A stretch of DNA of 39,727 nucleotides from a bacterium (GTDB lineage Bacteria > Thermodesulfobiota > Thermodesulfobiia > Thermodesulfobiales > Thermodesulfobiaceae), in the NCBI GenBank assembly GCA_021783475.1, contig JAJXTU010000006.1, positions 1 through 39,727 of the forward strand. The letters are read 5' to 3'. This document shows, one piece after another, positions 30,542 to 39,698 of the stretch. The position numbers and the translations under genes were made by a program. The notes beneath the pieces are model-generated. The model saw only the letters and a program-made list of their open reading frames with translations, did no database searches and was not told the origin of the DNA. The number at the start of each line of letters is the position of its first letter. Within the stretch, counting starts at the first letter, position 1.

Positions 30542-31869
30542 AAATAAAATCTTATATTTGTTTTTTTGTTCTTTTTATTTTTCTGACTCTTCCTGGTGTT
30601 GCATACTCAAAAGAGACTACGCTGGAGTATAAGCCTACCAATCCCCCTGAGCAGTTGAACCTTACTTTGGACAAATCAATTGAGCTCGCAAAAGATTATA
30701 GTCCTGTAATAAAGATGGACAAGGAGAAGATTGGCAATGCAAGAATGCAAGCGCATCAAGTTTCTGGCTATCTTGTCCCTCACCTTAACTGGCAGTCTAC
30801 TTATACCGAGCTAAAGAGCGCTCCTACCATTATGATCCCAGGAGTAGGCAAGGTTTCAACTGGTTATAAAACCACATATGACCACAGAGCTGTTTTGACT
30901 TATGATTTTGACGTTTGGAGAAAGATCTGGGAACAAAGATCCGCTGCATGGCTAAACGTAAGAGAGGCAGAAGAGAATTATAGAAGCGCTGTTCAAAACT
31001 TAACCTATCAGGTTACAAGCGCTTACTTTCAGTGTTTACAGGCAGAAGACAATGTGGCTTCTCAGGAATCTGATTTAAAGCAAATTGAAGAACAGTTAAG
31101 GGTTACGCAGGCTATGTACAATGCTGGTACGGCTGCTAAGATTGACGTCCTAAGAGTCGAGGTATCATTGGCTCAAATTAAACAGAATTTGTTAGATGCT
31201 GAGAATCAAAGGGATTTATCTTATTCTTCCTTGAATAATCTTATCGGCTATCCAATGAATACTAAATTGGTTCTGGCAAAAGATCAAGACGTTCCAAATA
31301 TAACTGGAAGTGTGGATGACTTGACTGCTAAGGCCGTTTCCTTCAGGCCAGATCTTAGATCTGTAAGATTTGCTGCTGAGGCTGCAAAGAAGCTTATATG
31401 GGTTGCAAAGACGCAGAGGCTGCCTGACTTTTCTGTTACTGCATACAAAGAATGGGTTGATAACACATTCTTTCCTGATAATCAAGACTGGGGTGCTGTA
31501 GTTCAAATGACTATTCCGATATATGATGGTGGAGTGATTAGGAGTCAGGTTCAACAGGCAATCATTGCCTACAGAACGCAAAAGGATTATGAAAGACAAG
31601 TATTCGATCAGGTTAAGCTAGATGTAAAACAAGCAATTTTAAATCTTTCTTCTGCAAAACAGAGAATTGATACAATTGCACAATCTGTTTCTGAAGCTGA
31701 GGAAAGTTTGAGACTGGCTAGGGTTCGATATCAGGCAGGAGTAAACACCATCTCAGAGGTTTTAGATGCTGAGGCTCAGCTCTCTACTTCACAAACTCAA
31801 TATGCCCAAGCAAAATTTGACTATCAGGTTGCAAAGGCATCACTTTATAAGGCTATAGGTTTAGATTAA
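30538..31869 (+). CDS. TolC-family outer membrane efflux protein (RND operon)
   Basis: A 443-residue outer-membrane channel. A signal peptide (ICFFVLFIFLTLPGVAYS, cleavage near residue 25) is followed by NLTLDKSIELAKDYSPVIKM, the start of the first TolC repeat. The second repeat starts near VDDLTAKAVSFRPDLRSVR. Long coiled-coil helices carry YNAGTAAKIDVLRVEVSLAQIKQNLLDAE and the matching ARVRYQAGVNTISEVLDAEAQL (in parts), typical of this family. It overlaps tetR by 4 nt and is followed 2 nt later by the adaptor gene. It is distinct from the TolC at 14409. Confidence 0.92.
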   Translation: MKIKSYICFFVLFIFLTLPGVAYSKETTLEYKPTNPPEQLNLTLDKSIELAKDYSPVIKMDKEKIGNARMQAHQVSGYLVPHLNWQSTYTELKSAPTIMIPGVGKVSTGYKTTYDHRAVLTYDFDVWRKIWEQRSAAWLNVREAEENYRSAVQNLTYQVTSAYFQCLQAEDNVASQESDLKQIEEQLRVTQAMYNAGTAAKIDVLRVEVSLAQIKQNLLDAENQRDLSYSSLNNLIGYPMNTKLVLAKDQDVPNITGSVDDLTAKAVSFRPDLRSVRFAAEAAKKLIWVAKTQRLPDFSVTAYKEWVDNTFFPDNQDWGAVVQMTIPIYDGGVIRSQVQQAIIAYRTQKDYERQVFDQVKLDVKQAILNLSSAKQRIDTIAQSVSEAEESLRLARVRYQAGVNTISEVLDAEAQLSTSQTQYAQAKFDYQVAKASLYKAIGLD

Positions 31870-31871
31870 TT

Positions 31872-33032
31872 ATGATGAAAAATATTTTAAAAAGAAAAGT
31901 TTTACTTGCATCATTATTGGTAGGTGTTTTAGTAGTTGCAGGCTTAGTTTTTGCTCTGCTTAATAAAAAACCCATGCCCATACATCAGCCTGTATCAGTT
32001 AAGGCTATGAAGGTAGTAGTTAAGGACACTGACGTTTATCAGGATTATGTGGGTCAGGTGGAAGCTGTAAACGACATACAAGTTAGATCTAAGGTTTCTG
32101 GTAATATCGTAGAGAAATTCATAAAAGGTGGAGAGATAGTAAGAGCAGGTCAACCACTTTTTCAAATTGATAAAAGAACTTATGAGGCTGCTGTTTCTAA
32201 TGCTAAAGCACAGCTAGCTCAAGCAATTGCAAATTATGAGAATGCAAAACTTGATGCAGATAGATATAAAACTCTTGCTGCTCAGGACGCTGTTTCTCGG
32301 CAGACTTCTGATACTGCTACATCGGTAGCATTACAAGATTATCAGATTGTAGAGGCGATGAGAGCAAACCTAAAACAGACAGAAGATAATCTAAGTGATA
32401 CTTTGATAGTAGCACCCTTTAGCGGGAAGCTTGGTGTGGGAGACGATCTGAGTCTGGGCGCGTTTGTGACTGCTGGCCAGACTGTAATGTGCACTTTGTC
32501 ATCTCCAGATCCGATGTATGTTTTGTTCAGCATATCTGAGAACGATTATTTAAATATGTTTAAGAATGGCATTGATCCTATGAACAGTGATGTTGGGAAA
32601 AACATCGTGCTAACTCTTTCTAATGGCACTACTTATAAGTATCCAGGAAAGATAGCTGAAATAAACAGAGGGTTAACGCAAAATACAGGCACTCTATCGA
32701 TCAAGGCTCTTTTCCCCAATCCTGACAATATTCTTGTGCCGGGGATGTTTGCAAATGTGGTTCTTAAAGAAGGCAATTTAAAAAATGCTATACTTATTCC
32801 TCAAATGGCTGTACAGCAGGTCTTGGATAAGACCTTTGTTACTATTGTAGATAGCGATAATAAGGCGCAAATGGTACCAGTTAAAATGGGCCCAAGAGTT
32901 GGATCTTTCTGGGTTGTGGAAGAGGGTTTGAAGCCTGGTGATAACGTTATAGTCGAAGGATTCCAAAAGGCGCCTACTGGAACGTTAGTCAAGCCGACTG
33001 AAACAACTCCTGAATCACTGGGCTTAAAGTAA
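31872..33032 (+). CDS. RND efflux periplasmic adaptor (AcrA/MexA-like)
   Basis: A 386-residue membrane fusion protein linking the RND pump to the TolC channel. It has an N-terminal hydrophobic anchor or signal (VLLASLLVGVLVVAGLVFAL), no lipobox Cys, lipoyl halves (VRSKVSGNIVEKFIKGGEIV and LIVAPFSGKLGVGDDLSLG) around a helical hairpin (VSNAKAQLAQAIANYENAK), and a beta-barrel with LFPNPDNILVPGMFANV, a strong AcrA-family motif. Start: ATGATG at 31872, either codon possible. It lies 2 nt after tolC and 3 nt before the pump gene. Confidence 0.92.
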   Translation: MMKNILKRKVLLASLLVGVLVVAGLVFALLNKKPMPIHQPVSVKAMKVVVKDTDVYQDYVGQVEAVNDIQVRSKVSGNIVEKFIKGGEIVRAGQPLFQIDKRTYEAAVSNAKAQLAQAIANYENAKLDADRYKTLAAQDAVSRQTSDTATSVALQDYQIVEAMRANLKQTEDNLSDTLIVAPFSGKLGVGDDLSLGAFVTAGQTVMCTLSSPDPMYVLFSISENDYLNMFKNGIDPMNSDVGKNIVLTLSNGTTYKYPGKIAEINRGLTQNTGTLSIKALFPNPDNILVPGMFANVVLKEGNLKNAILIPQMAVQQVLDKTFVTIVDSDNKAQMVPVKMGPRVGSFWVVEEGLKPGDNVIVEGFQKAPTGTLVKPTETTPESLGLK

Positions 33033-33035
33033 CTT

Positions 33036-36000
33036 ATGGCACAATTTTTTATAAAAAACCCAATTTTTGCCATAGTAGTTTCGCTGATCATTGTATTATT
33101 AGGGCTTCTTGCAATGACAAACCTTCCTATTGCTGTCTATCCTCAAATTACACCTCCTCAGGTGAACGTCATAGCAAGCTATCCTGGTGCTAATGCTGAG
33201 ACTGTAGAACAAACTGTTGCTCAGCAAATGGAGAACCAAGTAAACGGCGTAGAGGGTATGGTTTCAATGCTATCAACAAGTACTGATGCAGGGAGCTATA
33301 CTTTAACCGTTCAATTTGAACTTGGCAAAGATCCAGATATGGCAACAGTCCAAACACAAAATAGGGTAGGGCAGGCATCTCCTCTCTTGCCAAATGCAGT
33401 TGTCCAATATGGAATAAATACGATGAAAGTTACTCCACAAAATGTTCTTGTATTTTCACTTTACTCTCCTAAGGGCACGTATGATTCTACCTTCCTTGCA
33501 AATTATGGAAATATTAACATAGTTCATCAACTCCAAAGGGTTAAGGGTGTAGGTCAGGTAAACATGTATGGCTCTCCCTTTGGAATGAGAATATGGCTAA
33601 ACCCTGAGAAGATGGCTCAATTGGGCATTACTACAACTGACGTATATAATGCAATTCAGGAACAAAATTTACAGGCAGCATCAGGTACTATAGGCCAGAT
33701 GCCTACAGCATCCAATCAAGCATTTCAATACACCACAAGGGTAAAAGGCAGGTTAAGTACCCCCCAAGAATTTGATAATGTAATCATCAGAGCAAATCCT
33801 GATGGCTCTATCGTGAGACTTAGGGATATTGCAAAAGTTGATATGGGTGGAAGGTTTTACGTTTATAACTCTACAATGAATAATTATAATGCTGCTGCTT
33901 TCGGCGTGCAGCTAACTCCTGACGCTGATGCTTTGAAGACTGTCGATGAATGCAAGGCAATCATAGCAAAAGCTGAGAAGAGTTTCCCGCCTGATATGAA
34001 ATCAGAAATTATTGTAGACAATACGCTTTTTATAAGAGAATCTTTAAAAGAGGTTTTGATAACTTTATTTGAGGCTTTGCTTTTGGTTATGGCAGTAATT
34101 TTTATCTTTTTACAGTCGTGGAAAGCGACTCTTATACCAATGCTAGCAGTGCCAGTATCGTTGATAGGCACATTCGCTACATTTCTTGTTTTTGGATTTT
34201 CTATAAATACCCTTACTCTTTTCGCTATGGTGTTAGCAATAGGTCTGGTGGTCGATGATGCGATTGTAGTCATTGAGGCAGTAGAGCATCATATTCGGTA
34301 TGACAATATGAAACCTTTTGAGGCGGCACAGAAAGCTATGAAAGAGGTTTCTGGTGCAATAGTCGCAATCGCATTTGTCTTGTCTTCTGTTTTTATTCCT
34401 GTTGCCTTTTTTGGTGGAACTATGGGAGTATTGTACAAGCAATTTGCGTTAACCATTACTGTTTCTATGATACTTTCTGTAATAGTAGCTCTTTCTCTTA
34501 CACCAACCTTGTGTGCAAGAATGCTCACACCTTACGATCCAACAAAACATAAGGGATTGTTAGCCAGATTTTTCGATAAATTTAACGATATTTTCGAAAA
34601 AATGATTTCTGAATATTCTAAAATTGTTTTTAAATTTGTAAGAAAGGTAAAATGGGGGCTGCTGTTTATTTTATTATTGACAGCTGTTACTTTTTTCATT
34701 ATATCTCAACTTCCAACCTCATTTGTGCCAGATGAAGATCAAGGATATTTAATTACTGCGGTTTCTCTACCAGAGGGTACAAGCTTGAATGTCACCTCTA
34801 ATGAAATGAATAATATTGGTGAGGTAATAAGAAAAATTCCAGGTGTATATGCTGTAACATGTATTAGCGGTATCAACTTTTTAACATTTGCTTCAGATTC
34901 AAGTACTGGAATAGTATTTATAAGACTTAAGCCCTGGGATGAAAGAACAACTGATCAGACTTCTGCCTCAGGCATTATAAAACAGATATTTATTAAATCG
35001 AGCCAATTTCCAAACGCAACAATATTACCTTTGCTGCCTTCTTCATTGCCAGGAATCGGCACAAGGGGAGGCTTTACAATGATGCTTGAAGATAGAAGTG
35101 GGACTACAAGTAATCAAGATTTGGGCAATATATCTAAAGAATTCATTCAGGAAGCCAAAAAAATGCCAGCTATTGGAACGATTTATTCCACTTATAACGC
35201 TAATGCACCTGGTTATACATATAATATAGACAGGGATAAAGTAAAAAAACTGGGCATTCCTCTTGATGACGTTTTTAATGCAATGCAAGCATTCTATGGT
35301 GGTATTGAGATAAATGATATAAATCTTTATGGAGAAACCTATAAAGTTACAATGCAAGCCTTACCGCAATTTAGGAAGAGTCCTGACGACATAAAATATT
35401 TCTTTGTAAAAAACTCAAGCGGCCAAATGGTTCCGCTAAGTACTCTCGCTACCGCAAAACTTACGAATGGTCCTTCAGTGATACAAAGATTTGATGGCTA
35501 CAAAACAATTCAAATCGGAGGCAATCCTGCTGCAGGATATAGTTCTGGCCAGGCTATGCAAGCACTGGTGGATACTGCTCAGAAGGTTCTACCAAGATCT
35601 TTTTCTTATGGTTGGTCAGACTTAAGCTTGGAAGAGCAAAAATCAGGTCAAAAAGCGCCTGTACTGTTTGCACTCGCTATTATTTTTGCATTCTTATGTC
35701 TTGCAGCTCTTTATGAGAGTTGGTTTGTGCCAATTAGCGTGGTATTATCTGTTCCTACTGCAGTCTTTGGCGCTGCCTTTTTCCAATATGCCAGACACCT
35801 TAACAACAACGTTTATATGCAAATTGGCCTTGTTATGCTTATAGGTCTTGCTGCCAAAAATGCTATCTTGATAATCCAGTTTTCAAGACAGAGAGAAGAA
35901 GCTGGCATGAGTCAGATCGAAGCTGTGGTAGAGGCTGCAAAGGTAAGGCTTAGGCCAATTCTTATGACGTCATTTGCGTTTATATTTGGTTGTCTGCCTT

Positions 36001-36158
36001 TGGCAATAGCAACTGGTGCAGGCTCAGGCGCAAGAATTGCTATGGGCACATCGGTAGTTGGCGGGATGTTCACGGGCACATTTATTGGTGTCTTTATAAT
36101 ACCTGTCCTATATGTTGCAGTTGAAAGGGTTGCTTACAAGATATTTAAGAAGAGATAA
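33036..36158 (+). CDS. RND multidrug efflux pump, HAE-1 (AcrB-like)
   Basis: A 1040-residue inner-membrane proton antiporter (AcrB has 1049). Family landmarks are MAQFFIKNPIFAIVVSLIIV at the start, YPGANAETVEQTVAQQME, the proton-relay pair D407 D408 in GLVVDDAIVVIEAVEHH, at the same numbers as in AcrB, and the partner Lys K941 in GLAAKNAILIIQFS. It has twelve predicted helices and two large periplasmic loops. With the TolC and adaptor upstream it forms a complete tripartite exporter of hydrophobic and amphiphilic compounds. No defect is seen. Confidence 0.96.
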   Translation: MAQFFIKNPIFAIVVSLIIVLLGLLAMTNLPIAVYPQITPPQVNVIASYPGANAETVEQTVAQQMENQVNGVEGMVSMLSTSTDAGSYTLTVQFELGKDPDMATVQTQNRVGQASPLLPNAVVQYGINTMKVTPQNVLVFSLYSPKGTYDSTFLANYGNINIVHQLQRVKGVGQVNMYGSPFGMRIWLNPEKMAQLGITTTDVYNAIQEQNLQAASGTIGQMPTASNQAFQYTTRVKGRLSTPQEFDNVIIRANPDGSIVRLRDIAKVDMGGRFYVYNSTMNNYNAAAFGVQLTPDADALKTVDECKAIIAKAEKSFPPDMKSEIIVDNTLFIRESLKEVLITLFEALLLVMAVIFIFLQSWKATLIPMLAVPVSLIGTFATFLVFGFSINTLTLFAMVLAIGLVVDDAIVVIEAVEHHIRYDNMKPFEAAQKAMKEVSGAIVAIAFVLSSVFIPVAFFGGTMGVLYKQFALTITVSMILSVIVALSLTPTLCARMLTPYDPTKHKGLLARFFDKFNDIFEKMISEYSKIVFKFVRKVKWGLLFILLLTAVTFFIISQLPTSFVPDEDQGYLITAVSLPEGTSLNVTSNEMNNIGEVIRKIPGVYAVTCISGINFLTFASDSSTGIVFIRLKPWDERTTDQTSASGIIKQIFIKSSQFPNATILPLLPSSLPGIGTRGGFTMMLEDRSGTTSNQDLGNISKEFIQEAKKMPAIGTIYSTYNANAPGYTYNIDRDKVKKLGIPLDDVFNAMQAFYGGIEINDINLYGETYKVTMQALPQFRKSPDDIKYFFVKNSSGQMVPLSTLATAKLTNGPSVIQRFDGYKTIQIGGNPAAGYSSGQAMQALVDTAQKVLPRSFSYGWSDLSLEEQKSGQKAPVLFALAIIFAFLCLAALYESWFVPISVVLSVPTAVFGAAFFQYARHLNNNVYMQIGLVMLIGLAAKNAILIIQFSRQREEAGMSQIEAVVEAAKVRLRPILMTSFAFIFGCLPLAIATGAGSGARIAMGTSVVGGMFTGTFIGVFIIPVLYVAVERVAYKIFKKR

Positions 36159-36201
36159 TTTCGTGAATTTTTATTTTTTATGTATTTAAGGAGATGTCAA
36201 T

Positions 36202-36726
36202 TTGACTATATTAGAATTTTCTTTTAGAAACAGCATTGGATCCTTTCCTGTAGTGCATGAAATTTCTGAGATATATAGCTTTATAAATAAAGATTTTTCA
36301 CCCTTTCCAAATTATAGGGTTTTACAGCTCTCAGCTATTGAAGATGATTTGGCAAGCATAAAGGTTTCGCCTTTCTTTTCAGTACTTTTCTGCGCAGGTA
36401 AGGCTTTCCTCTCTAAGGGAATAAGATTTGATGTGAGAGATGTTAGTTTTTATAATATGTCGCGAAATTTATTTTCTTTTGATGACATTAAAGAAAATAT
36501 TGATTTATGTAGATTTCATTATAGAGGTAATGTAAGGCCTTTGAAAGATTTGTTTTTAGGGTTGGATTCAAATTTTTTTAATGAAAGGCCTATAGATATT
36601 AAGTGTTTATATCTTTTTAACATTTTTGAGGGGTTGTTTCTCCCTATGCCAGAAGAAGAAGTTGTTTTTGAGAACAAGTTAGGCAATTTCAAATTTGTTT
36701 GTGAATTCAACAATATAGTTAGATAA
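36202..36726 (+). CDS. Hypothetical protein coupled to selA
   Basis: A 174-residue protein that I do not recognise. It starts at TTG with a good AAGGAG site 8 nt upstream. No signal peptide, membrane segment or metal motif is visible. It is rich in Phe and acidic residues (FSFRNSIGSFPVVHEISEIY, SFDDIKENIDLCRFHYRGN), which suggests a soluble globular protein. Codon use is like its neighbours. It ends 1 nt before the ATG of selA, which has no ribosome site of its own, so selA translation probably depends on it. A role in the selenocysteine pathway is possible from context only. Confidence 0.75.
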   Translation: MTILEFSFRNSIGSFPVVHEISEIYSFINKDFSPFPNYRVLQLSAIEDDLASIKVSPFFSVLFCAGKAFLSKGIRFDVRDVSFYNMSRNLFSFDDIKENIDLCRFHYRGNVRPLKDLFLGLDSNFFNERPIDIKCLYLFNIFEGLFLPMPEEEVVFENKLGNFKFVCEFNNIVR

Positions 36727-36727
36727 A

Positions 36728-38077
36728 ATGGACTTTTCTCAACTACCTTCAATATCTTATATTTTGGAAGAGATAAAAAAAAGTGATATTGAAATCTCTC
36801 ATGATTTGTGCGTACTGGTTAGCCAAAGAGAGGTGGAGATTGCAAGACAGCTAATTAAGAGTGGCAAGAGCATTGCCAAGGATGAAGTTGTCGATAGTGT
36901 TTTGGTCAAATTAAAATTTTTTAGCAATTCTGTACTCAGAAGACTGATTAACGCTACAGGAATTATTGTACACACCAATCTTGGGAGATCTCCTTTGAAC
37001 GAGTCTATCGCTAAAGAGGTAGCTAAAATATCTACTAATTATTCAAACCTTGAATACGATCTTTTTAATAATAAAAGAGGTAAAAGAGATTCTCTGGTGA
37101 GGGACTTACTTATAGCCCTCACAGGAGCCGAAGATGCAACGGTGGTGAATAATAATGCTGCTGCTGTTTATATAATTTTAAATACCATTGCAAATAATAA
37201 AGAGGTTTTAATTTCAAGGTCTGAGCTCATTGAAATTGGTGGATCATTTAGGATTCCTGATGTAATATCGTCTTCTGGAGCAATTCTGAAGGAAGTCGGC
37301 ACAACCAATAAAACTCATCTAAGAGATTATGAAAATAACATAAACGAATTAACTGGCGCTATTATGAAGGCTCATCAAAGCAATTTTTATCAAGAGGGGT
37401 TTGTACAAAGTGTAGAAATTGAAGAATTGTCAGATCTTGCTAAGAAAAAAAATATTTTATTTTTTGAAGATTTGGGCAGCGGATGTCTGATTGATTTAAG
37501 AAAATATGGTTTAAATTACGAACCTACTGTGCAGGAAAGTTTGAAAAAGGGTGTAAATATCATTAGCTTTTCTGGTGATAAATTGCTTGGTGCAGGGCAG
37601 TGCGGTATTATTTTGGGTGAAAATAGATTGATTGATATGATTAGAAAAAATCCCTTAATGAGAGTATTGAGAGTTGATAAGATGACCCTGTGCGCTCTTG
37701 AGGGGACTTTGAGATTGTATCTTGATAAACGACATGAAGAAATACCTGTTTATAAAATGTTGTCGAAAACCCTAGATGAAATGATAGTTGATGCAAAAAA
37801 GGTCATCAATAACGTAAAAAATGACAATTTAATACTGAAAATTCTTGAAAGCGAAGGCAGACTTGGCGGTGGATCTACTCCTAAGAGCTCTTTCAAAACT
37901 ATTGGAGTAGGGTTGATGCATAAAAAACTATCGACAAAAGAGATTGAAACTTTTCTGACAAGAAGAGATATGCCTATAATTGGTAGGGTCCTGGATGAAT
38001 ATTATTTTCTTGATATGAAGACGGTTTTTCAGGACGATATTGATTTTATCTCTAGTACATTAAACCAAATAGCTTAA
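36728..38077 (+). CDS. selA: L-seryl-tRNA(Sec) selenium transferase
   Basis: A 449-residue PLP enzyme that converts seryl-tRNA(Sec) to selenocysteinyl-tRNA(Sec) with selenophosphate. The family pattern is clear: RRLINATGIIVHTNLGRSPL, NLEYDLFNNKRGKRD, VVNNNAAAVYIILNT, RSELIEIGGSFRIPDV, EVGTTNKTHLRDY, and the PLP-binding Lys285 in SFSGDKLLGAGQCG. Length is close to E. coli SelA (463). It lies 1 nt after an unknown gene and lacks its own ribosome site. The usual partner selB, and selC and selD, are not in the window. Its presence implies that the genome encodes at least one selenoprotein. Confidence 0.95.
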   Translation: MDFSQLPSISYILEEIKKSDIEISHDLCVLVSQREVEIARQLIKSGKSIAKDEVVDSVLVKLKFFSNSVLRRLINATGIIVHTNLGRSPLNESIAKEVAKISTNYSNLEYDLFNNKRGKRDSLVRDLLIALTGAEDATVVNNNAAAVYIILNTIANNKEVLISRSELIEIGGSFRIPDVISSSGAILKEVGTTNKTHLRDYENNINELTGAIMKAHQSNFYQEGFVQSVEIEELSDLAKKKNILFFEDLGSGCLIDLRKYGLNYEPTVQESLKKGVNIISFSGDKLLGAGQCGIILGENRLIDMIRKNPLMRVLRVDKMTLCALEGTLRLYLDKRHEEIPVYKMLSKTLDEMIVDAKKVINNVKNDNLILKILESEGRLGGGSTPKSSFKTIGVGLMHKKLSTKEIETFLTRRDMPIIGRVLDEYYFLDMKTVFQDDIDFISSTLNQIA

Positions 38078-38080
38078 CCC

Positions 38081-38239
38081 CTAACTCCCATGTGATTTCA
38101 GTATCATAAGAGTCATTTTAACATTTATTATTGCAAACTTTATTAATTGCCAGAAGAAAAAAGTTCTTAGAAATTTTGTGAATCCTAAGGGTTTTGACGC
38201 AAAAAAAGCTTGTTCATAAGGCTTTCTATTTTCAACCAT
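38081..38239 (-). CDS. Small basic membrane-associated protein (52 aa) after SQR-like gene
   Basis: A 52-codon frame starts at an ATG 13 nt after the SQR-like stop, with GAGGTG 6 nt upstream on the minus strand. It runs MVENRKPYEQAFFASKPLGF, then a segment FLRTFFFWQLIKFAIINVKM, then a short tail ending KSHGS. It is strongly basic, with Lys/Arg spaced along an aromatic and aliphatic helix, as in an amphipathic or membrane-surface peptide. The stop is 3 nt from the selA stop on the other strand, so the frame fills the intergenic space almost exactly. I do not recognise the family. The good ribosome site, tight spacing and non-random composition support a real gene. Confidence 0.65.
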   Translation of the reverse strand: MVENRKPYEQAFFASKPLGFTKFLRTFFFWQLIKFAIINVKMTLMILKSHGS

Positions 38240-38252
38240 TTTTAACACCTCA

Positions 38253-39698
38253 CTATTCTGGGATTATATACCAAAATGGATTTTGTTTTGCTTTATATAT
38301 AAACGCATAATGCAAAAAAAGCTTGATCCAGTGTCCAGCGAGTCCTATTTCACCGAATGTATAGTTTAAGTCCCTGCCATATTCGGGAAATCTTTTGAAA
38401 TCAGGAACAATTGGAAAAACAGTAATAGATACGGCTGTTCCTGAAAACAATCCTGTTCCTGTGGATGCTACACATGCAGCACCTAATTTTGCCATACTTG
38501 CTGTATGTAATGGTTTGTCCCTGCCATTTACCAAATTCGCTATACTTTGTGCCACAGCTTTCCCCATCATAGCTGATGGCATTCCAGTTCGGGGAGGCGC
38601 TGGTGATATTGTCGTCTTATTTGGACTTTGCATCGGCTTGCTAATTGGATGTGGAGGTGCAAAGGCGATGCCTATTGCAAATATATTTTTATATATTGGA
38701 TTTTGCAGTGTTTTTGGCCAATCTTCAGCATCCCATTCTGGATATGGTTTTGGGTTATAATTCCCATCCACTTTCATAAAGCCATTTGGCAAAAATAAAG
38801 AGCTGGTAATATCTTCTTCATTTTTGTTGAAGGCTTTTAGACCTACGCCAGCAAATGGTGGTATTAGCATTGCAAAATCGAACTCTTGCTCATTGAAAGC
38901 GCCATCAAGAGTTTCGTATTTAATTTTATTTTTATCAATCTTTATCGGATGAGCTCTCTTTATCCAAAAGATCTCTCTTTCTGCAAAAAGAGATTCTGTA
39001 AAAGTCTTGCTATGGGCGACGTAACCGCCGTATTTAAGGTGTAGGCTTCCCATTCCAAAGTCTCCAAGCTCGTATTCGTTTGTCATATAAATTATTTTAG
39101 CCCTGTCTCTTACGCCTTCTCTTCTTAACTTTGATTCTACGTTGAAAAGATATTCGAAGGCAGCTCCCTGACAAGTAGCCATTCCATGCCCCATACCTAC
39201 TACGATTGTTTTGTTCTTGCCAGCTTTCATTTCTTTAATTATGGAGCTTAGACTTTCCCAGGCTTGCACGGCGTGAGATGCGGAGCAAATTGATTGAGAA
39301 TTTTTTGATGGGCCCAATCCTTCAGTAGCGTCAAAATTTAATTTCGGTCCAGTAGCGTTTATGAGATAATCATACTCTATATTTTTCATCTCTTTTGATG
39401 TCATATCTTCTACAACAACAAAGGGAGATACTATATCTTTGTTCCCTTCTGGGTATATCTTTGTTGCCTTTGCATTTATATAGTTTATATCTGCCTTATT
39501 ATAGATTGATTCTAAATCAAACAGCACTTGTTCAGGTTTCATATCTCCTACGCCGACCCATACATTCGAAGGAATCCAGTTATACTTTTTTGTAGGGGAG
39601 ATGACAGTAATTTGATGGTCTTTGCCTAAATATTTTCTCAATAGACATGATGCAGTATGTCCCGATATCCCAGCTCCTAAAACTACAATTTTTGACAT
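38253..39698 (-). CDS. Sulfide:quinone oxidoreductase-like FAD-dependent oxidoreductase
   Basis: A 481-residue flavoprotein of the two-dinucleotide-binding-domain family. It starts with an FAD-binding loop (IVVLGAGISGHTAS, GxGxxG at 8-13). A second domain has TIVVGMGHGMATCQGAAFEY at 164-183, which includes a Cys in the position typical of SQR redox cysteines. YLINATGPKL and the NIFAIGIAFAPPHPI motif contact FAD. Cysteines are C18, C138, C176 and C409. The C-terminus (HWIKLFLHYAFIYKAKQNP) looks like the amphipathic membrane-binding helix of SQRs. It would oxidise sulfide and reduce quinone at the membrane; other NADH or thiol substrates are not excluded. GGTGGGA lies upstream of the ATG. A small gene follows in the same operon. 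Confidence 0.78.
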   Translation of the reverse strand: MSKIVVLGAGISGHTASCLLRKYLGKDHQITVISPTKKYNWIPSNVWVGVGDMKPEQVLFDLESIYNKADINYINAKATKIYPEGNKDIVSPFVVVEDMTSKEMKNIEYDYLINATGPKLNFDATEGLGPSKNSQSICSASHAVQAWESLSSIIKEMKAGKNKTIVVGMGHGMATCQGAAFEYLFNVESKLRREGVRDRAKIIYMTNEYELGDFGMGSLHLKYGGYVAHSKTFTESLFAEREIFWIKRAHPIKIDKNKIKYETLDGAFNEQEFDFAMLIPPFAGVGLKAFNKNEEDITSSLFLPNGFMKVDGNYNPKPYPEWDAEDWPKTLQNPIYKNIFAIGIAFAPPHPISKPMQSPNKTTISPAPPRTGMPSAMMGKAVAQSIANLVNGRDKPLHTASMAKLGAACVASTGTGLFSGTAVSITVFPIVPDFKRFPEYGRDLNYTFGEIGLAGHWIKLFLHYAFIYKAKQNPFWYIIPE

